Shown here in pieces: positions 26,898-36,707 of a stretch of DNA of 64,000 nucleotides. Under the pieces are notes generated by a model that did not search any database, was not told the DNA's origin, and saw only the letters and a program-made list of their open reading frames with translations. Made by a program: the position numbers and the translations under genes. Origin of the DNA: Pedobacter sp. SYP-B3415 (GTDB lineage: Bacteria; Bacteroidota; Bacteroidia; Sphingobacteriales; Sphingobacteriaceae); contig NZ_RXNQ01000035.1 in the NCBI RefSeq assembly GCF_004138205.1, positions 230,672 through 294,671 on the forward strand, read 5' to 3'. Position 1 is the first letter of the stretch; each line of letters starts with the position of its first letter.

Positions 26898-27338
26898 TTA
26901 TTTTCTTTTTACCAGCAGCAGGTGGTCGCAGGCCAGGACCACCTCCCCCCGTTGGTTGATGATATCGACATGTTCGGTCACGGTTCCATACTCCGGGCGT
27001 TTGGCATCTGTTTTCTCTGAAATGGTAACCTCAGAATGGATGGTATCACCGATAAAAACCGGTTTGACAAAACGCAGCCGGTCGTAGCCCTTTGAAAAAG
27101 CTTCCGGGTTAATCTCAGACGCAGTTAGCCCGATACCGATGCTGAAGACCATGGTTCCATGGGCGATGCGCTGACCGAATGGCTGGGTCTTACACCATTC
27201 GGCATCAAGATGATGCGGAAAGAAATCGCCGGTATGACCTGCATGAACAACAAAGTCGGTTTCTGTGAGCGTACGCCCCAGGGTGACACGTTTATCGCCG
27301 AGGGTATAGTCTTCAAAAAAAGAGGATTTAAAATACAT
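26898..27338 (-). CDS. MaoC-type (R)-hydratase/dehydratase, hot-dog fold
   Basis: 146 aa from the ATG at 27338 (an earlier start at 27371 would overlap the oxidoreductase gene). The hydratase-2 motif is present in variant form: [11 protein letters not shown] gives the catalytic Asp38 and His43, with Phe in place of the usual Asn between them; [11 protein letters not shown] follows as the second core helix. Such enzymes add or remove water at enoyl-CoA/3-hydroxyacyl-CoA thioesters, or act on mesaconyl-type C4-C5 acyl-CoAs. Placed after two CoA-transferases, it should act on the acyl-CoA they make. The Asn-to-Phe change could alter activity. Confidence 0.88.
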   Translation of the reverse strand: MYFKSSFFEDYTLGDKRVTLGRTLTETDFVVHAGHTGDFFPHHLDAEWCKTQPFGQRIAHGTMVFSIGIGLTASEINPEAFSKGYDRLRFVKPVFIGDTIHSEVTISEKTDAKRPEYGTVTEHVDIINQRGEVVLACDHLLLVKRK

Positions 27339-27348
27339 AGCAGATAAA

Positions 27349-28443
27349 TTAAGATTGTAGCGTACCGGCAATTACATCCTGAGGTCTCACCCCGCCCTGG
27401 TCGCTGGACCGGTAGGCAGACTCAACAGCGGCCATGGTGTGTATAACGTCTTCGACGGATGTGTGCAGAACCGCATCGCTCCCTTCGCGATACCGCATCA
27501 GGTTGGCCATTGTACCGATGAATGCCTCGGGAAACCAGGTTCCTTCGAGCTCGAGCGTGTTCCACTGTGGAAAGCCAGGTTCATCAAACAGACAATATTG
27601 AAATACGTCTGGCACCCCGTGCGGATAATCCATGAGGAGGCCCATCTTTGCCTTGATGGCACCTTTAGTTCCCTCCCATTTAATAAAGCTTTCCTGGTGT
27701 TCTGCACCAAATGCGTGGTCGTGGTTGGTATTGATTACCGCGCGAAGCTCTGTCCCGTAATCCATAAGAATCGTTGAGCGCGACGACGAAAGGTCTTTAG
27801 AAGGATGCCGGAGTGTCTTTGCCAGCACACTGGCGGGATTCCCCAAAAAAGAACGTACCAGGTCTACATAGTGAATGCTATGGTACTGTATTTCAAGCCG
27901 AGGATGTACGATGACGTGCGGAAAGATTTCCCAGGGGGTTTTGATTGTAACCCGTACCTCCATATCATACACGGTTCCGATGGCGCCCGAATCAATCAGC
28001 GATCGTGCGGCGGCTACAAATGAAGCAAAACGAAGCTGGAAATTGATTGCAGCAATCAACCGTTTGCGGCGGCAAAGCGCAAGGATATCAAACGCCTGCT
28101 GCAGGTCATCACCCATCGGCTTCTGAATCAGCACTGCGCTGCCATCGGGCAGCTGTGCAAGTGTATCCAGGTACTGTTCCGGCATGATGGTCACATCATA
28201 AACAACGTTTTCAGGTGCGTTAGCGACTGCATCTGCAACGGTGTCATAGACGTTGGGGATATTGAAGCGTGCGGCCAGTGCTTCGGCCCTGGAACGCGTG
28301 CGGTTCACGATGCCATGCACGCTGAAGCCGGCTTTGGCATAGGCCGGCAAGTGTGCATCGGCCACGATACCACCTGCACCGATTATGATGACCGGCTGCC
28401 TGGTCTTGGGCAATACTGGTTTGTAAATTATTTCGTCTTTCAT
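27349..28443 (-). CDS. Gfo/Idh/MocA-family NAD(P)-dependent oxidoreductase
   Basis: 364 aa, no signal peptide. The Rossmann start is [20 protein letters not shown]; the usual EKP triad is QKP here (VLIQKPMG), keeping the lysine. The C-terminal domain has [10 protein letters not shown], with the usual catalytic His/Asp spacing. The family oxidises or reduces sugars, inositols and sugar acids at C1-C3. The start overlaps the end of the solute-binding-like gene by 4 bp (ATGA), so it belongs to the CoA-transferase module. Substrate unknown. Confidence 0.88.
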   Translation of the reverse strand: MKDEIIYKPVLPKTRQPVIIIGAGGIVADAHLPAYAKAGFSVHGIVNRTRSRAEALAARFNIPNVYDTVADAVANAPENVVYDVTIMPEQYLDTLAQLPDGSAVLIQKPMGDDLQQAFDILALCRRKRLIAAINFQLRFASFVAAARSLIDSGAIGTVYDMEVRVTIKTPWEIFPHVIVHPRLEIQYHSIHYVDLVRSFLGNPASVLAKTLRHPSKDLSSSRSTILMDYGTELRAVINTNHDHAFGAEHQESFIKWEGTKGAIKAKMGLLMDYPHGVPDVFQYCLFDEPGFPQWNTLELEGTWFPEAFIGTMANLMRYREGSDAVLHTSVEDVIHTMAAVESAYRSSDQGGVRPQDVIAGTLQS

Positions 28444-29675
28444 TGCAGTAGGTCAATTTCGGTTTGCGCCTCCCGGAGCAGGCCGGAAATATTTCCGCCT
28501 TCAAGCGCTTTTGTAACCAGGTTGTCGATAACCGCTGCGGTAGCAGGCCATTGGCGGCTTCTGGGCAGCACGCGCGCCACATCGTGCAGATGCTCCAGCT
28601 TGTGATAGTAAGGAATGACCTTATTTACATCGGGGTCTTTCCAGGTAGAAATACGACAGCCTATACCTCCGCCAAGGGTAAGGTCTTTATCCTGCGGTGC
28701 GGCAGTTGCATAACGCATAAAATTATAAGCAACCTGTTTATGCGGACTTCCGCTACCCATCGCATATACCCAGTAAACGTTCAGGGAGGCTGAACCGGAT
28801 CCCGGCTGCGCCGGAAGGCCCGTAACATGAACGCGGCCTTTTACCTTTGAATCAGTGTCCACCTCACACATAGCGGCAAAGCCAAACCAGTTGATCATCA
28901 TGGCCGCCTCGCCCCTGGCAAATGCAGCTCCGGCTGCTACCGATTCAAAGCAGGCAGATCCGGGATGAACCGCCTTTGCATCTGTGACCAGATCGCGGTA
29001 AAAACGCAAACTGTCTGCGGCGGTGGTTGTGTTTATATTGATTTTACCGTTTGCATCTTCCAATGCGCCGCCGCGCGTCCATAACTGCAGGCAAAAGTCA
29101 AAGACTGCGTTGTGCCCGTCGGGGTAACAGGCGAAGATGCTGCCGTAAATGCCTTGTTCAGGACGTTGAAAAAACCGGGCTATCTGATGGAAATCCTCCC
29201 AGGTTTCGGGTGCCTGAAGCGGTTTACGGTAAATTGCCTGGTAATTGCGCTGTTCTTCCGGATCTTCAAAAAGATCACGGCGGAGCAACAAACATTCCGG
29301 TCCGTCATGGAACGGAACACCAACCACCTGGTCGCCGAATCGCTGAAGTCCAAGCAGGGACGCGCTCCAGGCGTGCGGAAAACCCTCAAGCGGCGAGCGT
29401 GTCATATAGGGGTTTAAAATTTCGAATGCCTTTTTATCATAACCTGCCGCCAGCCAGTCTGTATTGATATGTGCAACGTCAAACGCACCATTCGCCAGGC
29501 CTTCGTTTGCAATGGTCTCCGCATACAGCTGATGCAGGTCCATCACGACCATGTCCAACTGAAGTTTGTTTCCTGTTTCTGCAGCAAAACTATTCCAGAA
29601 GCGCTCCATAGCGCGTTCAAACGGACCGAACTGCCGCACGGCGATACGAAAAACCTGGTTGCGTTCAAGCTTCAT
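28440..29675 (-). CDS. Solute-binding-protein-like protein without signal peptide (SBP1)
   Basis: 411 aa from the ATG at 29675, which overlaps the CoA-transferase stop by 11 bp; an upstream start at 29747 gives no signal peptide either. The fold markers of sugar ABC transporter binding proteins (family 1) are clear: a two-lobe layout with FDVAHINTDWLAAGYDKKAF, VGVPFHDGPECLLLRRDLFE, ETWEDFHQIARFF and GAAFARGEAAMMINWFGFAA. The N-terminus (MKLERNQVFRIAVRQFGPF) is hydrophilic with no lipobox or Tat motif, so export is not expected. There is no ABC permease or ATPase in the window. A cytoplasmic ligand-binding, carrier or allosteric role beside the CoA-transferases is an inference. Length and motifs look intact, so this is not a decayed gene. 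Confidence 0.82.
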   Translation of the reverse strand: MKLERNQVFRIAVRQFGPFERAMERFWNSFAAETGNKLQLDMVVMDLHQLYAETIANEGLANGAFDVAHINTDWLAAGYDKKAFEILNPYMTRSPLEGFPHAWSASLLGLQRFGDQVVGVPFHDGPECLLLRRDLFEDPEEQRNYQAIYRKPLQAPETWEDFHQIARFFQRPEQGIYGSIFACYPDGHNAVFDFCLQLWTRGGALEDANGKININTTTAADSLRFYRDLVTDAKAVHPGSACFESVAAGAAFARGEAAMMINWFGFAAMCEVDTDSKVKGRVHVTGLPAQPGSGSASLNVYWVYAMGSGSPHKQVAYNFMRYATAAPQDKDLTLGGGIGCRISTWKDPDVNKVIPYYHKLEHLHDVARVLPRSRQWPATAAVIDNLVTKALEGGNISGLLREAQTEIDLLQ

Positions 29676-30828
29676 GTATGGTTTTAATCTGGTTAAATTC
29701 ATTCCTGATCTGCTCGTTGTCCTGACCCAGTTTTGGCGAGCCGACACTTGAAGTCAGCAATTCGCCATCAATTCTGATCGGGCAACGTGTAGTGCGGTAG
29801 CTGTACCCGTCAGACATTTGTACATCCTGGATCATGTTCAGCGCCGCAAAAGCTTCATGTGAAGACAACTGGTCCCAGGAAAGCACATCGGCGCACCAGA
29901 TATCTGCCGGTTCAAGACGCGACAACCAGTGTGCGGTTGTTCCGGTAAGGAGGTGCCCTGCCAGTATTGTTTTTATCAGGTCGCGCTGATCAAAAGCCTG
30001 GGCGGAGTCCTTAAAGACAATTAATTCTTCACAAGAAAGCAGTTCAGCCAATACGGGAATTGAACCCATTGCCAGGGCGATGTGCCCATCGGCCGTCTGG
30101 TAAATCCCGTACGGTGCACCAAGGTATGCATTTGCATTGTTTTTTTCTGTTCTCAGCGGCAGTACCCGGCCATCGTTCAGAAACGTAGTGATGGTCTCAA
30201 ACTGAAAATCAAATGCAGACTCCAGCATACTTACCTGTACCAGACCACCGTTACCATGCATCGCCTTCTGATACAGACAAGCCAGGAGTCCCTGCGCCAG
30301 GTGTGCACCGGCGAGCATATCGACAATCGATAGGCCCATTGCAACCGGTCCGCTTCCGGCATTTCCCGTTAGCGAAGTGAGCCCCGTCAGCGACTGGAGG
30401 AGGAGGTCTTGTCCGGGCTTTTGTTTCCAGGGTCCTTCGTTTCCATAACCTGATATTTCGCCATACACAATACCGGGATTAATGGCCGATACTGAGGCGT
30501 AGTCAAAACCCAGCCGCTCCATGACGCCAGGCCTGAAATTGTGGATCATCACATCTGCCTTTAGCAGCAGCGCGGTAACCAGTTCACGGTCGTCGGCATC
30601 ATGCAGGTCGGCAGCAAAACTTTCTTTATTTCTGTTGATGGCATGAAAAACGGAAGACGCGCCGTTCATTTCCAAATCTGACGTATAGAGGCTACGGCAG
30701 ATATCACCTCCGCCCCTTCGTTCAATTTTTATCACCCGGGCCCCGAGGTCAGCAAGTCTTAATCCTGCAGACGGTCCGGAAAGAAACTGGCTGAAATCTA
30801 CAATGAGAAAATCTTCGAGTGGCTTCAT
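29665..30828 (-). CDS. Class III (CaiB/BaiF) CoA-transferase, copy 1
   Basis: 387 aa. The family start ([33 protein letters not shown]), the NFRPGVMERLG motif and the catalytic Asp170 (MGLSIVDMLAG) are all present; the Asp position matches that of formyl-CoA transferase. Class III enzymes move CoA between carboxylic acids through an aspartyl-CoA thioester. It is 1 bp after copy 2, with which it shares most of its sequence by eye, so the two arose by tandem duplication and may form a heteromer or use different acids. Cytoplasmic. Donor and acceptor acids are unknown. Confidence 0.92.
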   Translation of the reverse strand: MKPLEDFLIVDFSQFLSGPSAGLRLADLGARVIKIERRGGGDICRSLYTSDLEMNGASSVFHAINRNKESFAADLHDADDRELVTALLLKADVMIHNFRPGVMERLGFDYASVSAINPGIVYGEISGYGNEGPWKQKPGQDLLLQSLTGLTSLTGNAGSGPVAMGLSIVDMLAGAHLAQGLLACLYQKAMHGNGGLVQVSMLESAFDFQFETITTFLNDGRVLPLRTEKNNANAYLGAPYGIYQTADGHIALAMGSIPVLAELLSCEELIVFKDSAQAFDQRDLIKTILAGHLLTGTTAHWLSRLEPADIWCADVLSWDQLSSHEAFAALNMIQDVQMSDGYSYRTTRCPIRIDGELLTSSVGSPKLGQDNEQIRNEFNQIKTIHEA

Positions 30829-30829
30829 A

Positions 30830-31981
30830 TTAATTCAGTTCAAATTCAGCGTTCAGCGCACTGTTGTGTGCGCCAAGTCGAGGTGCAGGAATAGCAGATT
30901 TGAATTTTTCTCCATTAATTCGGAGCGGGCAAACCACTGTGCGGATGCTGTGCCCACCGGGAATCAGTACCGTTTGTTCAATATCGGCGGCTTCATAAGC
31001 CTTGTTTGACGTAGCTTGTTCGTAATCAAGAACAGGCGCACACCAGAGACCTGCAGCATCCAGCTGATCAAGCCAATGCTGTCCGGGGCCCGTGATGAGT
31101 CTTTGGGCCAGACAGGCAATGATCTCATCGCGGTTACGAAAAGCCGCAGCATCGCCGGCCGTGAGGCCGTTGAGATCGGCGCCAATTGCCTGGGCAATCT
31201 GTTGCAGGTCGCCCATGGCCAGGGCAATATGCCCGTCGCTGGTTTGATATAAGCCATATGGAGCGCTCAGATAAGCATGGGCACCCTCGCGCGCGGCACT
31301 TCTTTGCGGCAATTTGCCGCCGTCGTTCAGATAGGTAGTCAGTACTTCGAACTGCAGATCGAGGGCAGATTCCAGCAGGCTAACCTCGACCAGGACACCT
31401 TTTCCGGTGCGTGAACGTTTGATGAGGGCGGCCAGCAGTCCCTGGGCCAGGTGATTTCCACAGAGTATATCTGTTACAGAAAGACCAAAGGGAACCGGAC
31501 CGTCGCCCGCGCTTCCGGATAAATACGTCAGACCCGACACTGACTGAACAAGCAGATCCTGCCCCGGCTTGGCCGACCAGGGCCCTTCGTTGCCATAGCC
31601 GCTTACAACGCCGTAAATAATTTTCGGATTGAGGCTGCTTACCTGCTCAAAACCCAGTCCGATCTTTTCCATAATACCAGGCCGGAAATTGTGGGTCATG
31701 ATGTCTGCCCGGGCAATAAGTTTTTTTACTTTGCTAAGGTCATCAGGGTCTTTCAGGTCGGCTTCGTAACTTGATTTGTTCCGGTTTATCGTGTGAAAAA
31801 GGAGGCTGTCATCATCAACAAACAGGTTTTTGATGGCAAGGCCCCGGCAGGCATCGCCGGTGCCGCGGCGTTCGATCTTAATAACGCGTGCACCCAGATC
31901 TGCGAGCCTCAGCCCTGCAGAAGGACCGGCAAGAAACTGGCAAAATTCGAGCACAAGAAGCTCTTCTAATGGTTTTTTCAT
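30830..31981 (-). CDS. Class III (CaiB/BaiF) CoA-transferase, copy 2
   Basis: 383 aa. Same layout as copy 1: [31 protein letters not shown], the SGYGNEGPW motif and the catalytic Asp171 ([11 protein letters not shown]). Both copies keep the Asp, so neither looks like a dead subunit. The start overlaps the stop of SBP2 by 4 bp (ATGA), giving the repeated order SBP2-CoaT2 then CoaT1-SBP1. Sequences differ most in the region after residue 45 and in the C-terminal third, which shape the acid-binding site in this family, so different substrates are possible. Confidence 0.92.
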   Translation of the reverse strand: MKKPLEELLVLEFCQFLAGPSAGLRLADLGARVIKIERRGTGDACRGLAIKNLFVDDDSLLFHTINRNKSSYEADLKDPDDLSKVKKLIARADIMTHNFRPGIMEKIGLGFEQVSSLNPKIIYGVVSGYGNEGPWSAKPGQDLLVQSVSGLTYLSGSAGDGPVPFGLSVTDILCGNHLAQGLLAALIKRSRTGKGVLVEVSLLESALDLQFEVLTTYLNDGGKLPQRSAAREGAHAYLSAPYGLYQTSDGHIALAMGDLQQIAQAIGADLNGLTAGDAAAFRNRDEIIACLAQRLITGPGQHWLDQLDAAGLWCAPVLDYEQATSNKAYEAADIEQTVLIPGGHSIRTVVCPLRINGEKFKSAIPAPRLGAHNSALNAEFELN

Positions 31982-33135
31982 GCGGGGATGAGGTTTTTTG
32001 AACGGACGTACAATTCATTCAGTTCACAGAGCACTTGTTCCTCGTTACCGCCCTGCATCAGGTAATCGCGTACAATATCGCCGGCATGGTCCTGGAAATA
32101 CATATGCCCGGCATAACGTGGCCTGAGAAAAGCCCGGTCTAAGGCTGGCAGGGTATCCAGGAAATAGTTTCCGCTCCTGCGGTTCACTTCAGCGTTCAGC
32201 CAGGCAGCACGATGCCCCGGCTGCCCGCCATTGTCAAAGTAAAGCGTTTGCTGTGTCTGCGGGTCGGCGCAATAGCGCAGGTAGGCCACGGCAGTTTCAA
32301 CCTCGCTGCAACGGGCTGAGATAGCAAGACCGGTTCCGCCGAGCGTGCTGCGCAAACGTGTCTGGCCGTCGAGGCTGATCATGTCGTGGAAACGAAGTTC
32401 GCGACGGGCATAACCTGCCCGTGCATAGTTTGAATAACCATATGCAAAGGGGCAGTACGCAATATCATCAGCGCATGTCATGGCTTCGTAAACCTGGATC
32501 GGATTGCGATTGAAGTTCTCCCGATCAATCAGTGAAGCAAGTTCCCGGTACAGCTTTAAAACCCTGATTCCGGTCGCTTTCGAGACCACTTCGGTTTCTG
32601 ACTGGCAGGGATCTTCACCTGAAGAGCAGCACAGCGTGTAAAAATTCATCAGCACATCAATCGGGATACCGGCAAAAGCAACCAGCCCCTGTTCTGCCAG
32701 GTACAGAAGATCGTGAAATGACCCGGGCAGCGACAATTGTCTTTCCTTTAACAGATCAGGCCTGCTCGCCGCAACCGGCGTTGCTGCATCAATCGGAAGG
32801 GCCCATTGCCTGCTGTCGAACGAATAACTTTCATACGAAGCGCCAACACTCTGCCGCGCCTGGTCTTCAAGAAACGCGGCTCCAAGGTATTTGTCAAGAG
32901 GCAGAATGGCAGCCGATTTTGCGGCATAACCAGCCCATGGATGGTCGATAACCAGTAAATCGAAACGCGCGGCCAGTTCAGCGATCGAAAGATCTGCGAA
33001 CTGCTGCAGACTTCGTTTCTCCCAGCTTATCTCTACACCCGGATTTAGTTCAGCAAAACGCTGCGCGGTTGCTACCATAGGCAGCAAACCGCGGCTGTGG
33101 TTCCAGGTAATTCCTTTTAGTCTTATTTTTTCCAT
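31978..33135 (-). CDS. Solute-binding-protein-like protein without signal peptide (SBP2)
   Basis: 385 aa. It begins [20 protein letters not shown], with no hydrophobic leader, lipobox or twin-arginine motif. The body has the two-lobe binding-protein pattern ([74 protein letters not shown]). It is only distantly similar to SBP1, so the two are not a recent duplication, unlike the CoA-transferases between them. Several cysteines (for example CCSSGEDPC) fit a reducing cytoplasm. No ABC membrane genes are near. Role unknown; binding the acid substrate or product of the adjacent CoA-transferase is a guess. 24 bp after it the GH2 gene ends upstream. Confidence 0.8.
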   Translation of the reverse strand: MEKIRLKGITWNHSRGLLPMVATAQRFAELNPGVEISWEKRSLQQFADLSIAELAARFDLLVIDHPWAGYAAKSAAILPLDKYLGAAFLEDQARQSVGASYESYSFDSRQWALPIDAATPVAASRPDLLKERQLSLPGSFHDLLYLAEQGLVAFAGIPIDVLMNFYTLCCSSGEDPCQSETEVVSKATGIRVLKLYRELASLIDRENFNRNPIQVYEAMTCADDIAYCPFAYGYSNYARAGYARRELRFHDMISLDGQTRLRSTLGGTGLAISARCSEVETAVAYLRYCADPQTQQTLYFDNGGQPGHRAAWLNAEVNRRSGNYFLDTLPALDRAFLRPRYAGHMYFQDHAGDIVRDYLMQGGNEEQVLCELNELYVRSKNLIPA

Positions 33136-33159
33136 CCCGAACGCTGATCTCTGTTTATG

Positions 33160-35598
33160 CTATTTATGTTGATTTATACTCTTTACGACGATTTGCGCTG
33201 CCGGTAAGCCATCTGCAGATGCCGTTAATTTTATTGAACCTTCCACGCTGCCCGGCCTTACAATAACCAGGCATTTACCACGGTACGCTTTACGGTAATT
33301 TGCTTTGAAGGGTTCAACACTGGCCTGGAAACCATTGTCCACTCCGGCTATTGAACCGGGTCCCTCCAGCCTGAAGGTTACCAATTGTTCGGCATCAGGC
33401 ACCAGGTTACCCTTTTCATCGACGATATCGACCGTGATGAAAGACAAATCCTCCTGATCTGCCTTGATTGTGGTCCGGTCTGCTGAAAGACGAATCTGCG
33501 CAGGTTTTCCAGCCGTACTTACCGTTTTCTCCAGCACGGTTGTGCCGTTTTTTCTTGAGACAGCTTTCAGCGTTCCCGGTTCAAACGGAATCCGCCAGGA
33601 TACATGAAGGTCGTCGTTTTTCTTCGATCTCTTTCCAAGCGACCTGCCGTTCAGGTAGAGTTCTGCTTCCTCTGCCTGGCTATAGTATGCCCAGACCTCG
33701 ACTGTGTCTCCCTGCTTCCAGTTCCAATGTGGCAGCAGGTGCAGTACGGGCTTGTTTGTCCACTCACTCTGATACAGGTAATAGGCATCTTTCGGAAATC
33801 CTGCCAGATCAACGATGCCGAAGTACGAGCTTCTGGCCGGCCAGGGATAAGGCAGCGGTTCACCCAGATAGTCAAAGCCGGTCCAGACAAAGATGCCCGA
33901 TACATGGTCATATCGTTTTGCCTCTTTTAGCGTCTCCTCATGTGTGGAACCCCAGTAAGCAGAGATATGATCATAAGATGAAGCGGCCCATTCCTTATTC
34001 CCTTCTGTAAATTTCGTTTTACCGTCTCTCGGCCAGCGGCGGATGGTGTCGACAGGCATGTCATAGAATCCCCGCGTTGCCAGTGCTGAAGTTGTTTCTG
34101 TTGCCAGGAATTTTTGCCCCGGATAGTTTTTCGGAAAGTCCCTGTATTTTTTGTGGTTGTAGTTTAGTCCGTAAATATCCAGCACACCAGCCTGGTAAAT
34201 AAAGTTCTTTGACGAATCTGTTTCCGTCAGCGCAGAAATGACGGGCCTTGACCGGTCAAGCTTTTTAACTGTAGAGACCAGCTCGCGGGTCAGGGCAATA
34301 CCCGTGCTGTCAAACTGCTCCCGGATCTCGTTGCCGATACTCCAGAGAATGACCGAAGGGTGGTTGCGGTCACGAATAACCATATCCTGCAGGTCGCGGG
34401 TATGCCACTCATCAAAATGGAGGTGGTAATCCTGTTTGTTTTTTTTCTTACGCCACATGTCGAAGGCCTCATCCATCACAAGCAGTCCCATTTTATCGCA
34501 GAGGTCGAGCAGCTCTGGTGCCGGCGGATTATGGGCGGTGCGGATGGCATTTGCACCCATTTCTTTCATGATCTCCAGCTGACGCTCGATAGCACGTGTA
34601 TTTATGGCAGCACCAAGTGCGCCCAGGTCGTGATGCAGGCAAACGCCGTTGATCTTCATGGTGCGGCCATTTAATGAAAAGCCCGTTTTCGCGTCGAAAG
34701 CAAATTTCCTGATCCCAAACGGTGTTTCGTAACGGTCTATAACCCGGCCGCCTTCGCTAACGAGGGTTACCATCTTATAGAGGTATGGATTGGTTAACGA
34801 CCAGAGCATGGACTTCGGCAGCGCAATTGTAGCGTTTGTTTCGGTTTCACCGGAACGAAGCACGACCTGCTGCCGGCTGGCCCGGGCGATGATCTTCCCT
34901 TGCGCATCAACTACCTGGTGCTGTATTTCTACACGGCCCGGAGCATCCTGGTTAATAAGCCTGGCAGCAACCGATACACGGGCAGGCGCAGTGCTTCCCG
35001 AAACATCTGCAGACCCCGTCACCTCAGCCTGCACAAATGTTCCCCAATGCGCAATTGCCTTGCGCGCAGTCGACGTAAGCCAAACATTCCGATAAATGCC
35101 TGAACCCGAATACCAGCGCGAATCAGGCTGTGCAGCATTGTCAACGCGGACAGACAGGACATTATTCCCGGTCTTTAACCACTTGTTGAGGTTGTAAGCA
35201 AATGAACTATAACCGTAAGGACGTGTTCCGAGAAGATGGCCGTTCAGGTAGACCGAGCTGTTTTTGTAGATGCCGTCAAACTCAATGGTCCAATTTTTTT
35301 TTGCGAAACCTGCCGGTATGCTGAAGCTTTTCCTGTACCATGCGATACCCGTAGGCAGTCCTCCCCCTTCAGGTTTTGCCGGATGTTTTTCATCAAATTT
35401 CCCCTCGATGCTCCAGTCGTGCGGAAGTGTCAGACTGCGCCAGTTCCTGTCATCAAACGACCCCGAAACTGCTCCGGGGTGATCGCCCAGGGCAAATTTC
35501 CAGTTTGCATTGAAATTATTTCGGAGCCTCACCTGCCCGAATGCAGCCGAAACGATGAGTGACAAAACGAGAAAAAACTTCAGAGACTTAGCGATCAT
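33160..35598 (-). CDS. GH2 beta-glycosidase (beta-galactosidase/beta-glucuronidase type), secreted
   Basis: 812 aa with a signal peptide (MIAKSLKFFLVLSLIVSAAF). The sugar-binding jelly roll (about 25-200), Ig-like domain (about 205-305) and TIM barrel follow in GH2 order. IRTAHNPPAPELLDLCD is a family motif, the acid/base Glu lies in WSIGNE, and the nucleophile Glu in FLATETTSAL. A C-terminal DUF4982-like and Ig-like part completes it. GH2 includes beta-galactosidases, glucuronidases, mannosidases and arabinosidases; this short DUF4982 type is mostly beta-galactosidase-like. Its start codon overlaps the stop of the upstream propeller gene by one base (TAATG). Confidence 0.92.
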   Translation of the reverse strand: MIAKSLKFFLVLSLIVSAAFGQVRLRNNFNANWKFALGDHPGAVSGSFDDRNWRSLTLPHDWSIEGKFDEKHPAKPEGGGLPTGIAWYRKSFSIPAGFAKKNWTIEFDGIYKNSSVYLNGHLLGTRPYGYSSFAYNLNKWLKTGNNVLSVRVDNAAQPDSRWYSGSGIYRNVWLTSTARKAIAHWGTFVQAEVTGSADVSGSTAPARVSVAARLINQDAPGRVEIQHQVVDAQGKIIARASRQQVVLRSGETETNATIALPKSMLWSLTNPYLYKMVTLVSEGGRVIDRYETPFGIRKFAFDAKTGFSLNGRTMKINGVCLHHDLGALGAAINTRAIERQLEIMKEMGANAIRTAHNPPAPELLDLCDKMGLLVMDEAFDMWRKKKNKQDYHLHFDEWHTRDLQDMVIRDRNHPSVILWSIGNEIREQFDSTGIALTRELVSTVKKLDRSRPVISALTETDSSKNFIYQAGVLDIYGLNYNHKKYRDFPKNYPGQKFLATETTSALATRGFYDMPVDTIRRWPRDGKTKFTEGNKEWAASSYDHISAYWGSTHEETLKEAKRYDHVSGIFVWTGFDYLGEPLPYPWPARSSYFGIVDLAGFPKDAYYLYQSEWTNKPVLHLLPHWNWKQGDTVEVWAYYSQAEEAELYLNGRSLGKRSKKNDDLHVSWRIPFEPGTLKAVSRKNGTTVLEKTVSTAGKPAQIRLSADRTTIKADQEDLSFITVDIVDEKGNLVPDAEQLVTFRLEGPGSIAGVDNGFQASVEPFKANYRKAYRGKCLVIVRPGSVEGSIKLTASADGLPAAQIVVKSINQHK

Positions 35599-36707
35599 TA
35601 TTTTCCGGGCGATAGGGTTTTAAACTGGATGGTACTTTTGCCGAGATCGACCGAGGTTGCAACGGCAATTCCACGTTGGTCCCGCCGGTCAACAGCGCAA
35701 TAAAAATGGTAAACGATGCCGCGGTGTTTAATGACACATGATTTGTGGGCGTACAGCGCGTCGTAAGGTTCAGAAGATTCGATCAGGTTGTCGCCCTGCC
35801 AGTCGGTCCAATGGATAAGATCTTCAGATACGGCAAAACGGTTGTAGGCGCCAGGCCGGTCCTGCCAGAAAGCGCCGAAATAAAACATGACCCACAACCG
35901 CCCGATTTTCTGGATACTGGCATCGCCGGTTATGCCCACGGGGTGGTGCATAACGGGATCTTTACCAAAACGTTTCCAGTTACGCATGTCATTTGAGACC
36001 GCCATTCCAATGCGCTCATACCAACGGGTCTTCTTGTTATTTTTAAGAGAATCGCCGACTGCGTTGTAATACATAACAAAGCGGTGACCGGTCAAACGGC
36101 TTTTGTCTTCGATGACGGTGCTTTTGAAAAGTTTGTTCCGGTTCTCCCACCAGCGCACATCCTGATCAGCGGCACTAAGGACGGGCTGGGCCTCCCGCTC
36201 CCACTCAACCGCCGAATCCGGGTAGCGGCCTACCGAGGCCACGCCAATTGAAAGGGGTTCGGGTTCATAGCCTTGTTCACGGCCGCCGAAATATGACATC
36301 CAGTACCGGTTCTTGTAAGTGCCTAATGCATACGACCCGCCCCACCGTGTATCTACAAGTGCGTTATAGCCTGCTTTCTGGCTGGCATCCCAGCTTCCTT
36401 CAGAAAAAGAAAGCTGTCTGCCCAGTGTTTGCCAATTCAGCAGGTCCCCGCTTGTAGCCAGCCAGGTCTCGTAACCCCGGCCATTAAAAACAAGATAAGT
36501 CATAAACCACTTTCCATGCCGGCGGTAAATGGTCGGACAGTCAATCTTTTGGGTAGTATCTGCCGGCACCAGTACGAGGCCATACTTATGCGGCGTCCTG
36601 ACCTCGGTGTAGATCCGCTGCATATCTGCGGAAGAAACGGTTTTCTGCGCATAGAGCCGCGGATAGGCTAAAAAAACCAATATGACGATTAGCCAGCTTA
36701 TTTTCAT
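35598..36707 (-). CDS. Five-bladed beta-propeller glycosidase-like protein (GH43/GH130-related), secreted
   Basis: 369 aa with a signal peptide (MKISWLIVILVFLAYPRLYA). Repeating blade motifs end in W-x-T/S/R (KWFMTYLVFNGRGYETWLAT, RFVMYYNAVGD, LWVMFYFGAFWQ, EDLIHWTDW), and acidic residues at blade starts (KIDCPTIYRR, GITGDASIQK) are placed as in clan GH-F and GH130 families. I cannot name the exact family; activity on a beta-linked pentose or a mannoside is possible. It is coupled to the GH78 gene by a 4-bp ATGA overlap. Confidence 0.65.
   Translation of the reverse strand: MKISWLIVILVFLAYPRLYAQKTVSSADMQRIYTEVRTPHKYGLVLVPADTTQKIDCPTIYRRHGKWFMTYLVFNGRGYETWLATSGDLLNWQTLGRQLSFSEGSWDASQKAGYNALVDTRWGGSYALGTYKNRYWMSYFGGREQGYEPEPLSIGVASVGRYPDSAVEWEREAQPVLSAADQDVRWWENRNKLFKSTVIEDKSRLTGHRFVMYYNAVGDSLKNNKKTRWYERIGMAVSNDMRNWKRFGKDPVMHHPVGITGDASIQKIGRLWVMFYFGAFWQDRPGAYNRFAVSEDLIHWTDWQGDNLIESSEPYDALYAHKSCVIKHRGIVYHFYCAVDRRDQRGIAVATSVDLGKSTIQFKTLSPGK

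Noticed and set aside
28440..33135. ABC sugar transporter operon
   Set aside because: Two binding-protein-like genes suggest it, but both lack export signals and no permease or ATPase gene is present.
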